NCBI GenBank assembly: GCA_022478985.1
Contig: JAKSZP010013586.1
Location: 1-64,000 of the forward strand
DNA from: Massospora cicadina
Taxonomy: Eukaryota > Entomophthoromycota > Entomophthoromycetes > Entomophthorales > Entomophthoraceae
Direction of reading: 5' to 3'
Length of the DNA stretch: 64,000 bases
The notes beneath the pieces are model-generated. The model made no database searches, had not been told where the DNA came from, and saw nothing but the letters and a program-made list of their open reading frames with translations. The position numbers and the translations under genes are program-made. Shown here piece after piece: positions 1-12,498 of this stretch; within the stretch, counting starts at the first letter, position 1; each line of letters begins with the position of its first letter.

Positions 1-1079
1 AATGTGATGCTGAGGATAAACCTCAACCATCACAGGTTTGAACAGCCATCAGTTTATGATTATATTTAGTTTTATATTTTTGGCTAATTTTTGATCCAGG
101 ATTCAATCAGTCTTAATAATTGGTAGGGCAAGTGTCCCAGGTTTTATATGAAGTTGTACCTTAACATTGTAAAAATGATTGAATCCTTGAAACACCACCT
201 ATGCAATACTCCTTCCATTATATTATTGACCACCTGCGCTGTAGCTTCAATACATTAATTGCCTCACATTTCAGATCAGCATCAATATGTTTTTTATCTC
301 ATGTCAGCATAAAATATTAGTAAATCGGTTTTATTATAGTTATTATTGGTAGCTTGCAGCAATTTGAGTATTTTTGGTAGAATTCAGTTACTTCAGTATA
401 TTGATCTTCTGTGAAAATACCCACAAATCATATCCACTCGCTTTCTTGGCACAATTGGAAGACTACGACAGTATTTTACCAACCTTTTTAGCTGCTTAGT
501 AACAACAAAATACACCAAGAGAACTCTGTTATAGTGAGCATATCTGAGTGAGCTTATCATTTGTATGAGGTTTTTTTAATAGATAGTTTAGATTTACAAT
601 TAAGGTGATAAAGTGAATCTAGGAACTACTGGAAGTACCATATAATATGAAGTATTCCTCTCTTAGATTAATAAAAAATTTATTTTTGTCACTAAAGCAT
701 TTAGTTGTCATATTTTTTACCCAAGCTACTGTCTTGAACATGTCTGATGTTGTCATTTTCATGAGTTTGTCTACTTGGAAATTGACGCTTAAGCGCCAGT
801 TTCAACATTTGTGACCCCCAAAAAACAGAACATAACTATGATGAGCTACCAAACAAGTTTAAGTATATATTAGCACGATGTCTAACAACTATGGACTCTT
901 TAAAAGAGAATCCATAAGATGGACTCAGATTAGCTATTTGATAAATATCAGAACCCTACTGCCATTCTAAAGCTGAAGTTGCCATTCTCGCCCAAGAACT
1001 AAGTCAACTAACAGAATACATACTGATCAGACCTTAAAGAATGCTTGAGCTTTGCCAAAATTGCTAGGATGCAAGCCTG
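1..1079. other. No gene seen
   Basis: AT-rich sequence with frequent stops in all frames. From about 780 onward it may be the decayed 5' part of the pol relic that follows, since a short plus-strand reading near 840-890 is free of stops, but no family motif can be named. Nothing else is seen here. Confidence 0.5.
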
Positions 1080-3391
1080 TTTGAACTCACTTTGTAGTCA
1101 TAGACTGCTGCCAGTTAAGAAACTAAAAAGAATATTAACTGCTTCTGTGCATAGCCAATGCCTTGGAACGCATAAGAGGATTAAAAATATTTCTCTGAAA
1201 TAGACTTGGTCAGTAATATTGGCATATGGAGCTCTTACAAGTGGATCAAAAAGTGCGCCCTGATAAGAATTCAGGGATTTTCTTTAAGCAAACAAGAATG
1301 AAGCAGGGTCTATGCAATTCCTCTGCCACCTTTCAATGTTCATTAGACCGATTTTTGAGATCTTAGAATGTTTAGTGTGCTGATGTACCTGGATGATATT
1401 ACCATGTTCAGCCAAACCTTTAAAAAATCTTCAACACCTCCGTGAGGTTTTTACCCAGCTGTAAGCATCAAACATTTCCTGAAATGAACCAATTGCACCT
1501 ATATGAAAAGCCAAGTGGAGTTCCTGGGCATGAGATTGGTCCAAACGGAATCAAGACTTATTCTGGAAAGGTCAAAGCAATCGTGAAAAAGGAGCTAAAG
1601 AGCATGCAGTATATCCAAGTGTTCCTTGGGATGGTGCAGTATACTGGCAGTTTATCCCCTAACTTGCGGACTTTACTTAACCCCTTACCTACCTGCTGAT
1701 GAAATAAACTAAGTTTGAAATAAGCCAGGAGAAAGAGCAGGCCTTGAGGAGCTAAAAGAGAGATTAGTAGAGGTACCAAACCTTGCCTACCCAGACTTTC
1801 TCAAAACCTTTTATTTAAACATTGATGCAAGGGATGTTATCTTGGAAAGATACTTTCCCAAAATGGAGGAAGAAGGGATAAACACTCTATTGGGTAATAT
1901 TCATTAGTGTTAACCAAGGCCAAAAAAACTATACTGTAGTGGAGAGAGTTCTTGGTGATCCAAGAAGTGAATTACTTCTAATCCTACCTGTATGGGGTAC
2001 ACTTCAAGGTCGTGATTTATCATGTGTCTCTTTGTTGGTTGCAGAATATATAAATCCAGATGGACGCCTGCCAGATGGGTAGTACTGCTTCATGGATACA
2101 ATTTTGAGATCATCCATTGAGCAGGCAACAAGTATTTCAACGCCAATGGACTGTCAAGATTTCCAGTTTTCGCCTACAAGTGCCATAAAATGATCAACTG
2201 TACAAATTAGGCTACCAGAGGAAGCATGGTAGGATGAAACGTACAAGATTAAGACTGTCTTGAGAAGGAACTCCAAAGACACCGGCTTGTTGGTGGAAAC
2301 GGTTAGAAATCAATTAAGAATAAATAGTTACATACGTCAGACCAAGAGACTAGATGGAACTAGTAATGGAAGCGCAAAAGCATATCAGCCATGGGCGGTT
2401 TTAGAAGATTTTAGATTACCTGAAGGTTCAGTTCCATCAAGGGTCCATGTATGATGAAGTCCACCATGCTTTAAAACTGCGCATACATTGCATTAGTTTT
2501 TATCCACTAGCTAAACTTTTTGAGTTTAAACTGATCCCACCAACATTCCTGTTGAGTAATGTGTTTATTAATGTGATAGGGCTGCTTTTAACTGCCTCTA
2601 GAGAAGAAAAATTTAATTTGTAGAAATCAACCACTTAACCAAATGGGTCATAGCCTCAACAGTCAAGTCATACACCAGGAGATCATCGCCTGATTCCTAT
2701 GCAATCAAGTTATACCTAGATATGGATTATATCAAGTCTTGCTCTTAGATAATGGCAATAACTTCATATCAGTTTATAAGGAAGTTAATGGACCTGATTG
2801 GATAAAAACACAGTTTATCACCTCCAAAACATCATCTCTTAATTGTAGCAAGGAGCAGGAATAAACCATAGTAAGGACACTAAAGAAGATGGCACTCAGC
2901 TATAAATTAAGATGAAATCAGCTGCTGCCTTCCGCGCTGTTGGCATACAAACTCAGCCATCACTATGTGTTTGTGATATCGATCTGCAAAGCCTGAACGG
3001 GTGAGAAGCAGCATTGCCAACCTTATTAGCACCAATCATTACTACAGACAAAATTGAACCTGCAACCTGGAAGGTATCAACAAGGCTAGACAATAACTGA
3101 TCAGATTAAAGCTGCATGCCTCCAAAAATATAAAGGCAACTATCCTCCAAAGCTAACATGAGAGTCAGTAAAAGTTTAGGCTACCAGAATTTATCTTAGG
3201 CGATAAAGTACTGTTTCACTACCTATAAGGACAGCTAGAGAAACTTCCGGCCATCTAGACTGTTTCTAGCTATATTGACTAAATGAGGAGCCAAATACTT
3301 AATACTAGATGATTCAAAATAATTAGTTTTAAAATTGAGTATATGCCTGGAATCTTAGGCCATCCTTATAGTCTCATTTTAAGAGGGGAAG
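1080..3391 (+). pseudogene. Ty3/gypsy pol relic (element I): RT, RNase H, integrase
   Basis: Decayed pol in plus orientation with stops and frameshifts throughout. At about 1180-1260 a reading resembling the RT block FSEIDLVS is visible, and at 1379-1420 the frame V-L-M-Y-L-D-D-I-T holds the catalytic YLDD box. At 1615-1650 comes the F-L-G-M-V-Q-Y motif that follows RT in this superfamily. RNase H traces follow to about 2200. From about 2470 the sequence reads as integrase core remnants, and around 3200-3390 as an integrase C-terminal tail. Gag and protease are not visible and may lie outside the window. The family is Ty3/gypsy from RT-RNaseH-integrase order. It is a dead copy. Confidence 0.72.
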
Positions 3392-3700
3392 TGTTGCGGA
3401 TGAGGCTGAAAAAGAATTTGATGATCATTTCTTAACCGCTGGAAAGATTAGGATTCAATACTAGACAGGAGAAATTTTGAGCAATTTGCTAGTAAAGGAA
3501 GGAAATGATAAACCCTTCTATAGACTTTAGCAGCCCAAGCACTCAGGATGACATCACCTGTAATTTTGATATCTGCTGACCAAAAAAGTTATTATATAAA
3601 GACAACGAAACCTCCTCCAAAGCCAATGAATTTTGACCTATTTTATACCTGGGGGGTAAAATAAATTTCTATTGGACAATAATAAAGATATGACCAAGCC
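3392..3700 (+). repeat. 3' LTR start of element I
   Basis: A purine tract (AAGAGGGGAAG, 3381-3391) is followed at once by TGTTGCGGATGAGG, the expected PPT then LTR 5'-TG. A TATA-like TTATATAAAG lies at about 3591. No second copy is in the window, so the right end is a guess. Confidence 0.45.
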
Positions 3701-5460
3701 AAATTACCCTAATAGAAACACTTGAAAATTCTATTCAAATATTACTAAAAGCATGAATAAAAATTAATTTTGAAGACCATACAAAACCTAGAAGAAAGGC
3801 GCATATGAGAATCGCCATCAAATAAGCCTAAAGAAGATCATCATATTACCAAACCAGGTGTAGAGGTAATGACCCAATGCAGAACTTAAGCACTCAACCA
3901 AAAGCGGGTGTGAACAAAACCACTTTACAACCTGGTCTAGAGATAACCATCACAAGAAATAGCTTGAGGATGTTCAAATTAAAACAATTGAATGCTACAA
4001 CTAAAGTGGAAGTCTGACGCAGATTCACTAGGGGATCATGAATACCCCCAATATTGATAGCCCTATTACCAAATATCTTTCAATTTTCCTTTGATTAATC
4101 CTGATTTTTATGAAGTGGTAAAAAGTTACTTAATTTAAATTTATAATTTTTCACAGAATCTATTTTTTCCTTTTTGTTTCAATTACATCATTTTAAGTGA
4201 TCTAATTGGCAATACTGGACTGGGATTAGCGGTGAACAGGATACAGTATCTAATATGAGATTTGCTCTTGAAGACTGGTACACTTGTTTGCATGAATACC
4301 TTAGATTCAAGCTGCCAAAGTGGAGGTTGGATAAGAATCTGTTGTATCCTGAGGTGGCCAACATAAAAGAGAAAAAATCAGAGAGTTTTTTATAAGAGTT
4401 TTGCCATGGGCGTAAACAGTTTTAATAAAAAATCAATGCTATATCAGGTAGCATCAGAAGAGGATTTCCACATTGATAATGATCATGAGCTTACAGAAGG
4501 TCGCATGGTGTTTAATATGCGTTGAACTGAACCCCTCCACAGAAAGCTGATTTTTCAAGTCATGCAAGTTAGGTTCAACAAACTGACTATTATAACTATT
4601 ATCTTTGTTACACTTTTCTTAAATGAGTTTCCAGTTATTAAATCTTCGGTAGAAGACACCTCAGACTGTTACAGAGCTTCTGATTTTTGCGAAAAAATTG
4701 GTTGATTCATTAGTATCTGGTTTAATGTTTTAAAATTGCTTGGTATGAGATGTTCTCTCTCAGCAACGATGTTAATGATCATTGTGGAATAAGTGGCCTG
4801 TGCAAAGTAGTGTCATTTAATATATTTCCGTCAATAGCTTTCACATATAGTTGATCAGGTACAGATACAACAATAGGTGCCCTAGCGTTTAGTAACCTGT
4901 CAATAACATCCTTGTCTTCATCATTGTCTTCTCCTTCTGTATATAGATACACCCAGTTTTTGGAATCAGTAATATCTCCTTATTTAATATATCTTTGTTC
5001 TTGGTAGTATTCATCTATCCAATTATGAGCCTTCATCTACCATTATTGTGTATGGGTGATACACTTGGCTCTTGTTGCCAAGAGTTTGGCCAATTAACGC
5101 CCCATCACAAAGGTCTGGTGTTGAAGACCATTCAGAAGATCTCTGATCAGCTCCGCCAGATCACAAAATTCTTGCACCTAATCCCCATGTGTTACAAATC
5201 TGCACGTTTGGCTTTTCCTGCTGGATTGCTCATCGTATGTGACAAAGCAACGAATCAATAAAAGATCTAATGGCCTGTAAGCATGCTGATGCTAGAACCA
5301 TGGCTAGCGATGGCAATCACCAATCATCAATGATCAAGGGTGCTAGGCCCTAGCAGCCCAAATTTCTGGTCCTTTATCCTCAGCAAAATCTCCTGTGTTC
5401 CGCCTTCCCTCTTACTTTCCTATTAAATTTTTAAATAAAGTATGGAGTTTTTTAAAAAAA
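3701..5460. other. Unresolved, probably decayed repeat
   Basis: No recognisable gene. On the minus strand, about 4985 to 4790 reads for some 60 codons without a stop and is acidic at its start. It contains K-A-I-D-G-N-I-L, which could be a retroelement protease or linker remnant, but no active-site triad is seen. The block ends in an A/T-rich stretch with AATAAA near 5433, just before the SINE head at 5461. Confidence 0.3.
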
Positions 5461-5528
5461 GTATCCAAGTGGTAAAACAATTAGCTTTCACTTCTGGGGA
5501 CCTGGGTTCAAATCTCCTTGGGGATGCA
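5461..5528 (+). repeat. tRNA-Glu-like SINE head, copy 1
   Basis: The stretch has a pol III A-box-like sequence (TATCCAAGTGG, 5462-5472) and a B-box-like one (GGTTCAAATCT, 5505-5515). Its ends pair as an acceptor stem (GTATCC with GGATGC, one G-U). The loop CTTTCAC at 5485-5491 places anticodon TTC, as in tRNA-Glu. The anticodon and T stems are too mismatched for a working tRNA, so this reads as the head of a SINE. Its body continues to about 5890. Confidence 0.66.
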
Positions 5529-6508
5529 TGTATTTTCTTGGTAAATAATACTGATAAAATTTACAATGACAGAATGGTCTGATGTAAGGGATAAAGAAGT
5601 GCTAATGTTGAACAACAATTAGCCCCCAATTTTCTTTATAATCGATTTTCACCTCAATCAGGTAACCTCTTACACCCCAGTGATTCTCCCTCACTTCATG
5701 GGACTAGAAACATAAGCCTATGTCTTTCATGGCTTCCTGACATACAAGTATCTCGGTCCACCTGGCCAATTAATTCCTTAGAACCTGTATTAGCCCCAGG
5801 ACGTGTGAAACCAAATGGAGAGTTGAGCCTATCTTTATTTCTCCAAAAAATGTGTGTTAAAAGGTGAATTCTTAGGGGAATTTATAGTGGGAATTTGGCG
5901 CCCAGCCCTCGGTTGGCACCTCATTGATGAAATGGCAGCCGTTGAAATTGAATCACCCATTGAAATCTCATCAGCAATGGTCTTCCCCATCCTGGCTAGG
6001 ATTCCATCATTGGACATCCTCAAGACCTAAAACAGAAAGGGTCAGAAAATGTGTCCCTAACATCTTCCTCTTGATCCCAGTAAACCAACCATATTTGGCA
6101 AGCAACCTGATTAGGTATTGGACTTGTTACCCATTAAGGCAGGTCACAAACCAACTGATCAAATCGCTAGTTTCAAGCGGCATCACTCACCTCGCAACTT
6201 GATCCTTAAATTCCCAATTGGTCAGTGATGAAGCCTGACCAATCTTAATTGGTACACCTGATAGTTAATCATTAATCAACTATCAGATGTCCTCATTTCA
6301 TTGGCAACTTTTCCCAACAAGTTCTTAAGCATTCACCTGTATTGATCCCTGATGGATCCAACCCAGGCGAATTACCTAAAATCTCCCAAACAATGTTACC
6401 CCAAAATCAGGGTCAACTGATATCCAATTCACTTAGCTATAGGGAATTGTCCCCCTAGTGCCCCTGGTAATCTAGATGGCTGGGAATATGGGCAAAAATC
6501 CCAAAACA
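5461..6508 (-). repeat. 3' LTR of element B, truncated
   Basis: Nearly identical to 15482-16525, starting with TGTTTTGGGATTTTTG when read on the minus strand. Similarity stops exactly at the 5' end of the tRNA-like head, so the last roughly 530 bp found in the 5' LTR (14952-15481) are missing. It contains short ORFs on both strands, but these match non-coding LTR in the other copies and are not genes. Confidence 0.78.
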
Positions 6509-6522
6509 TCCCCCCTCTTGCC
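6509..6522 (-). other. Polypurine tract of element B
   Basis: On the minus strand GGCAAGAGGGGGGA sits just upstream of the 3' LTR. The same tract, slightly changed, precedes the LTR copy at 60533. This is the expected plus-strand primer position. Confidence 0.7.
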
Positions 6523-8579
6523 TAGATTTCCAGCGAGAAAAGGAACGGGGCATGAGAACACCGCTTCTGACACTCAGTTGAATATTTCTTTTTGTTAATG
6601 TAAAGTATGGTTTAGTCAGTACTCAACGCTACTTGGGATAACCTTTGGAATGCAGTTCTCTTCCTTTTCCTCCTCACTACCGCTTACTCAGAGTGCAGTT
6701 CCCATGACCTTATGTCATGCCATGCTGATCAATTTACTCATGATGATATTAATCTCTGGATCTGGTTTTCCCCCTATCAGGGCATATGCCCTGCTGTCAT
6801 ATTCAGGATTCTTGGTCCAGATTCCTTGATTTCCTGATTTTCTCCTCATCCTTAGCAGGACATTCTTGCTGTCAATGTTCATTTCGCAGCACAATTTGGA
6901 ATGATCATTTGTATTTGCCCTTGTTATTTTCTTGTATTAACCCCTTGTCTCATATCATTTAAATCCTTCTCTGAAGAATTTATTCCATTAATTTTGAGTC
7001 TAATTTTTTCAAAATTAGAGCTTAAGTGATTTCAGATTGCATAATGTCAACTATCATATAAGTCTGACGTCCCCCTTTTGTCCAGCTCATGTGTCAAATT
7101 TAGAGTCTTGGTACCAACAACTGTTTAATAGCATATCTGATAATGACCTTTGTCTCTTAAAGCTGATGAGTTGATCTGGGCATCAGAACCTCTTTAATGG
7201 TCCTTCCAGTCCCAGTCAAGTACTCATGGCCAGTCCTTCCACGGAATTACTGGAAACAGTAACCAAACCTAAAAAAACCAGGTTAGCAATTGTTTTTAAT
7301 GACTCATATTCAATCCTTCCTCTGTCATCAATTCCTTAGTTAGATTTCAAAACTCTCCTGGATTCAGCTCCGTTTGCAGATTCTCCTACCATCATTGTCA
7401 AACATCCTGAAGTAATGCCATCCGCTCTTGATCAAACATTACTTACTAGATCAGACTTGCTTCTGAAGTTCCTTTTCTGACTTGGCCAGTATTAAAAGCC
7501 ATCTGTTTTGTCAGCCAAACTAGTCATTAGAAACAGCGAGCATTTCAAACTTCCCTATGCAGAATTAAGGATACAATTAACCAAGGCTTTGTTCATAGCT
7601 CTGAACTCCTCCAATCTTAAAAACATCCTAAACCAAGATGTTGTAGCCTATGCTCTTTGCTTTGCCAGCCAAGTTCTTCAAAGTTGAGCCATGTAGCTTC
7701 CAGCCTCTCCTGGCTTTCATTGCTCATTCTGCTTCCACTTACAAGAAGCTCATAGTCGTTGTCTGCAGAATGCCATTCACTCCCTGCATGACTATCTCAT
7801 TTCTGGAGTTTCCCATCAGTTTCTTCTACTGATGGATTTAATAGGGGGCATGGTTTGGCAACCCCCACTTAGTATCCCTTGCTCTATGCGGCCCATATGT
7901 CCAGTGTTCTTTTTGAAGCCAATTGGCAAGTGCTCAAGGCCAATCTTCCAGCTCGAGTGCTAAATTGGGATTACTCAGGGTTTTTTTCTGACTGCCTCTT
8001 CTTGTTCTGTTGCTTCTCTCCCTGATCCAGGGTATTGCATTTGCCATGTTCCAACATTTCCATCTATCTTCCCCTAGTCGCTTTCTTTCAGGGATCAACA
8101 TCCATTTAATGAACTTTGTTTCAAGTAGGTCTAACTCTCACTAGCATCCAATCTCACATAGTTTATGATGTGTTGTTTACTCCTACTGCAATCCATCCTC
8201 CCTCCCCCAAGAGGCGACATAGGCGGAATCATCCCCAAATTGAGGTTAATCATAAAAAATAAAATTATAAAAATATTAAGTTGTTTTCTATGCGTTTTTA
8301 ATAATTTTTTTCAATATTTTTTTCAATCTTATATTTTTTTCCTTCTTTTTTTCTATGGAACTTGGCCTTTTCTCAGTTCAGCAATCCATTTTTTTTATTT
8401 TATTCCCCCAAACTGGTTCCTATGGTTACTTATATTGACCAGTTTTCTATGGTTCAGAGGGCTTACTTTTTAAGAATTAACCATCTAGTTTGGTTCAGCG
8501 GTCTTTTTTTCAAACTTAACCAATCATCAGGACATAACCAACTTAATGGTTCAGCGGTCCTTCAGGAACTCTTTTATCA
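6523..8579 (-). other. 3' non-coding region of element B
   Basis: About 2 kb between the integrase tail and the PPT, with no coding similarity. Bases 6523-6900 match 60540-60960, next to the other family-B LTR, confirming this as element sequence. Around 8451, 8491 and 8548 the core GGTTCAGMGG recurs. Short plus-strand ORFs here have no recognisable motif. Confidence 0.55.
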
Positions 8580-9446
8580 CTAATTGTTTCATCAATCCAT
8601 TGCTTTAAATACTTAGCATGGACTCAATTTACTATACTTCCATACAAGAGTTTTTTGATGGGGTAGTCATCTGTCACCATCTTGGCAATAATATTGAACA
8701 TACCAGACCAAAATGCATCAAACTTGTTTCTTCTCCTAAAACCATGCATATAGCAATAGGCAATTCTTTCACCTATTCAGTATTCTGATAAGGCTAATTG
8801 GTTCTTATCATCCATCATTTTTTCTTGAATCCTTATCTTCAAATATATCAAATGCTTACACTTGCATTTTGATCAGATTACTCATCAATCAGTTCAGAAA
8901 GTTCTTGGAACTCATACTCAATGTTGGGTCCACCTCTAAATATAAAATTGGTGGCATCGCGGCCTTCCTTCCATATAGCAACTCAAACGGCGTTTTTCCC
9001 ATTGCTGTATAATGACTTATATTGTAGGCAAATGTTACCAAAACAAGGTACATTCCCCACGTGGAAGTTCTTCTTACACCAGCTTCCTCAGCATCGCGGC
9101 CAGCATCCCATTGACTCATTCTACCATTCCGTTAATTGCTAGCTGGTAGGGTACAGACATGACTCCTTGGATCCCCATTATTTTATTTAATTGCAGGATC
9201 ACATGGGATGTAGAACTTATTACATTGTTGCTCAGCAGGACCCGTGTTCATCCATGTTGGTATACTACTTGATCTAGGATAAACTTTGCAGTTCTGGTAG
9301 CAAACTTTTGCTGGGGCCTTCATCTTGACCCATCTCATCAGATGGTTGATTGCAACTATGATGTATTTAACTCCCCCTGTGCTCATCATCAGTGGTCTCA
9401 TCACATCAATGGACACCGTATGCCAGGCAAATCCATGGCGGACCAA
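8580..9446 (-). pseudogene. Element B integrase (broken)
   Basis: Minus-strand readings at 9446-9300 hold the integrase core start (pattern SIDVMRP then YIIVAINHLMRW, matching the usual IDxxGP and ID-H-T/S-W blocks). At 9060-8950 they hold AYNISHYTAMGKTPFELLYG, the typical end of the core. From 8830 to 8590 an SH3-like C-terminal tail follows (IGERIAY, FWSGMFNI, HAKYLK). The middle of the core with the second Asp and Glu is scrambled. It would insert the element cDNA into the genome, but it is broken by stops and frameshifts. Confidence 0.74.
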
Positions 9447-10302
9447 TCAGTATTCAGTCATGTTCTTTTGTGGCTTGAGCAACTGGCACTCCAAACAGCA
9501 AGCCAGATAGTCTGCTATATTGTAGTTGATGGAGTCCCAGTAATAATAATGGCAAATATGATCTGTTATTTTCCATAGTCTTATGTTCCCAACAACCTTA
9601 TGAGTGACTTATATGATAGCCTCTCATTCTGAAAGCTTTAGGAATAGTAATTGCTTCCCATTGATCATCTTAAAAACTTGTCCATCCATGGTTTCGGTAT
9701 TTTCCATCACTTTTCGAAGTGCACCTTTGATTTACCTGTTGACCATTTTCTGGAATAGCTCATCTGCTTGCTGATATACCACCTGGACCATTGGTAACCA
9801 CAATAAGCCATCTGCATTTTGATGAGAAGCCCCAGCTTGGTGGACTATCTCATAATCATAAGCCTATAACTTAAGTGCCCATCAGGCCAGTCGCCCTTCT
9901 GGTTCTTGTAAATTGTGTATCCAACAAAAAAAGAAGTGGCCCAGAAAAACTTTTAAGTGCGTTCCATGGATACACACCTGAACTGTTTACAGGTGTAAAT
10001 AACCACATGGCATTCACGCTCAGTCATAGTGTAATTTCTCTCAATGGCTGAGAGTGTCCAGCTCACATATGCCAACGGATGTTTGTCCCAAGTTCATCTA
10101 CTTGGCTCAATATGGCACCAATTGCCATCAATGAATCATCAGTTTGTATAATAAATTCTTGATCAAAATCCAGATATTTCAAAATTGGAGAATCTGTTAA
10201 ATACTGGCATAACTCATCGAAGGATCTCTGGGCCTCTTCACTTCAAAAAAACCCTTTTTTCAGATCCTTTAACAAATGGAAAAGGGGCTCGGCTAATTTT
10301 TT
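9447..10302 (-). pseudogene. Element B RNase H and connection domain (broken)
   Basis: Minus strand. At about 10165-10120 the frame FIIQTDDSLMAIGAILSQ matches the RNase H N-terminal block, with Asp present. At about 9860-9800 AYDYEIVHQAGASHQNADGL matches its C-terminal block. Stops and frameshifts lie between them. It lies directly downstream of RT, as expected for Ty3/gypsy pol. The integrase zinc finger cannot be made out. Confidence 0.68.
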
Positions 10303-11003
10303 CTAAATCCCAAATGAATCTTCTTGATATTTGACCATTCCAAGGAACACTTGAATATCTTGGAAACTCTCCAGCACAGCCATTTTCTCTATAGCTTTGA
10401 TCTTCTGGACTTGCGGCTGCAGTCCACTAGAGCTGACTGTAAATCCCAGATATTCTAACTCTTTCTTGAAGAAGTGGCACTTCCTCAGCTTAATCTTCAG
10501 GTTGGTCATGGATAGTTGCTTAAAAACTTCCTCAAAGTGGTGCAAATGGTCAGTGAACGTCCTAATGAACACATTTATATTGTCCAAGTACACCAGGACG
10601 CATGACAACTCAATTCATTTAGTATGGCGTCCATGAAGCCTTTAAAATGTCGCAGGTGTATTGCACAGACCCTGGGAATCCTCGTTGGTTGATAAAGCCC
10701 CTGCACGGTGATAATCTTGCATTTCTCTTGGTCTTATCTTGGCAAATTAATTTGCCAATATTCTGATAGTAGATCCATTGCAGAGAAATACTTCCTTTCT
10801 CTCGATCGATCTAGCACATCATTGATCCTTGGTAGTGAGTACAAATCCTTCTTTGCAATCTTGTTTAGCTTCTGATAATTGATCACCACCCAATTAGAGC
10901 CATCCTTCTTCTTTATAATAAGGATGGGGCTTGCCCAGGGACTCAACAATGGAACTAGAAGCCTGTGCTTCACTAGTTTGCTGATTTCTTCATCTACTAC
11001 CAC
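10303..11003 (-). pseudogene. Element B reverse transcriptase (YLDN, dead)
   Basis: Two minus-strand readings cover RT. The first (11003-10734) has P-W-A-S-P-I-L-I-I-K-K-K-D-G, then YSLPRINDVLD and FSAMDL. The second (10608-10303) has LVYLDN, FKQLSMTNLKIKLRKCHFF and the FLGMVKY block. The catalytic pair is D-N in place of D-D (GAC AAT, a single G to A change), which should abolish polymerase activity. The fingers-to-palm segment between the readings is frameshifted. Confidence 0.8.
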
Positions 11004-11509
11004 AGTTGGCCGCCTTCGACTATCAAAGCAGTCTCATTCTGATCACCAAATTTTCTCTGGTATCAACCTTGTGGATTACATCTCTTGTGAAACCCAAATT
11101 GTGGTCATCCTGGGAAAATACTTCCCTATACTTGTCAAGTAATTTGAGCACCTCCTCCTGCTGTCTGTCCATCAGATCAATGAGTTGCTCTCAATTTACC
11201 AATAGATTAAAACTCTCAGTTACCCCTGCCAGTAATACCACTTCATTGAGGGTCCCAAAATCATGGAATTTCCTCAATTCAGAAGTTGGGATTGTGAGTT
11301 TTTTGAGAATTAGCTCGCCTATGAAATGTATTCCTGTTTCACTAGTCAGTAAGAGTTTCAGTAGATAAATCCTCGAATATGCTATGTATCTTATGGTATT
11401 TTTAATCATTTGGAAGCTCACAAAGCTAAACAACATTATCTGAATATCTTGGTCTCTTCTAGGGTAATTTTCCCTATCTAATTGGGAACTCTCCATACAC
11501 AGGTAATTA
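11004..11509 (-). pseudogene. Element B protease-RT linker
   Basis: A minus-strand reading of about 100 codons (11496-11191) lies in the pol frame order just upstream of RT. It has no catalytic motif and resembles the linker usually found between protease and RT. It is cut off at 11510 by the family-A LTR. Confidence 0.5.
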
Positions 11510-12498
11510 TGACAAGCTCCCTGAATGCTTGTCTACACTCTTAATATGAAGACAAAATTAGGATAAGAAGATATAAGACAAAAATATGAAGGTATGGAAA
11601 GATGATTTTATTTTAGGGCCAGGCGCCGGTATTTTATACCTCTAGGACATCTCCTGTCCATACTCATCTATTAGATGAGTTAATTAAACCCATGCCAATC
11701 CTCTATGGATTATGGCAGTGATTATTAAAATATCCCCAAGTTAATTAAGCTCTTGAATTAACTTAATTGCAATTTTTTCAGCCTAATTGAAGGCACTACT
11801 ACTCTTATAATTGGGAAGATTTTAGGCATAATATTAGCACCTCAGTGGTGTATATTTGCCTTTTATTCAGCCTGATTATGTTTCATCATACAGCTGACAA
11901 AATACAATATGTGGGGGAAAAGAATATATAGAATTTGAATAATGATGCACCCCTAATCAGGACGTTGACAGGCCTCTCAATAGTACTAGGTACTCCCTAT
12001 TTGGGCTGTCCATGTGCAAGTACTATTGTTTTATCATAGAGCTGACGAAATACAACAATTGATGGAAAAGAATATATGGATTCAAATAATAACGCACCCT
12101 TAATTAGAATGTCAGTAAATCTCTCAATAGTACATGGTACTCCCTAATTGGGAAGTCTATATGTAAGTACTATTTTGCCAATTATGGTGATCAACATACA
12201 TAAAAATTATTATTCATTAATCATATTTGCATTAAATTTATAAATGCAATTAAGTTTGTGTCATAGATTCATTTGGTTCACCCAAGTGGTTCCCATAATC
12301 GGCCATAAAGTAATTATATCATATCTATTATTAGCTTTGATAATTAAGACAATTTAAGTACAGTTGAGGTGGTTTTGGATGAATCTAGTTATGCAGATAA
12401 ATTGGAAAAAAACAAAGGATTTATCAATGGGAGCAATATATCAGCTTTGTTGGTTTTCTCAAAGGGTTTATTTTTGAGTCAACCATCAAAATCTAACA
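11510..12498 (-). repeat. Family-A LTR, copy 1 (solo-type) inside element B
   Basis: Minus strand: begins TGTTAGATTTTGATGGTTGA at 12498 and ends GCTTGTCA at 11510. It is homologous along its length to 60962-61830 on the plus strand. A TATA-like TATAAAAT lies near 11640 before GGCGCCTGGCC, which the other copy shares. No internal region or second LTR accompanies it here. It splits element B between protease and RT. No clean target duplication was found. Confidence 0.7.
11880..12177. repeat. 149-bp tandem duplication within family-A LTR
   Basis: Unit 1 (11880-12028) and unit 2 (12029-12177) align end to end: both begin GTTTYATCATASAGCTGAC and both contain TCTCAATAGTAC near the end. The other family-A LTR has one unit only. 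The units differ by scattered substitutions, so the duplication is not recent. Confidence 0.75.

Noticed and set aside
5461..5528. Functional tRNA-Glu gene
   Set aside because: Anticodon and T stems do not pair well, a SINE body follows, and a second diverged copy exists.
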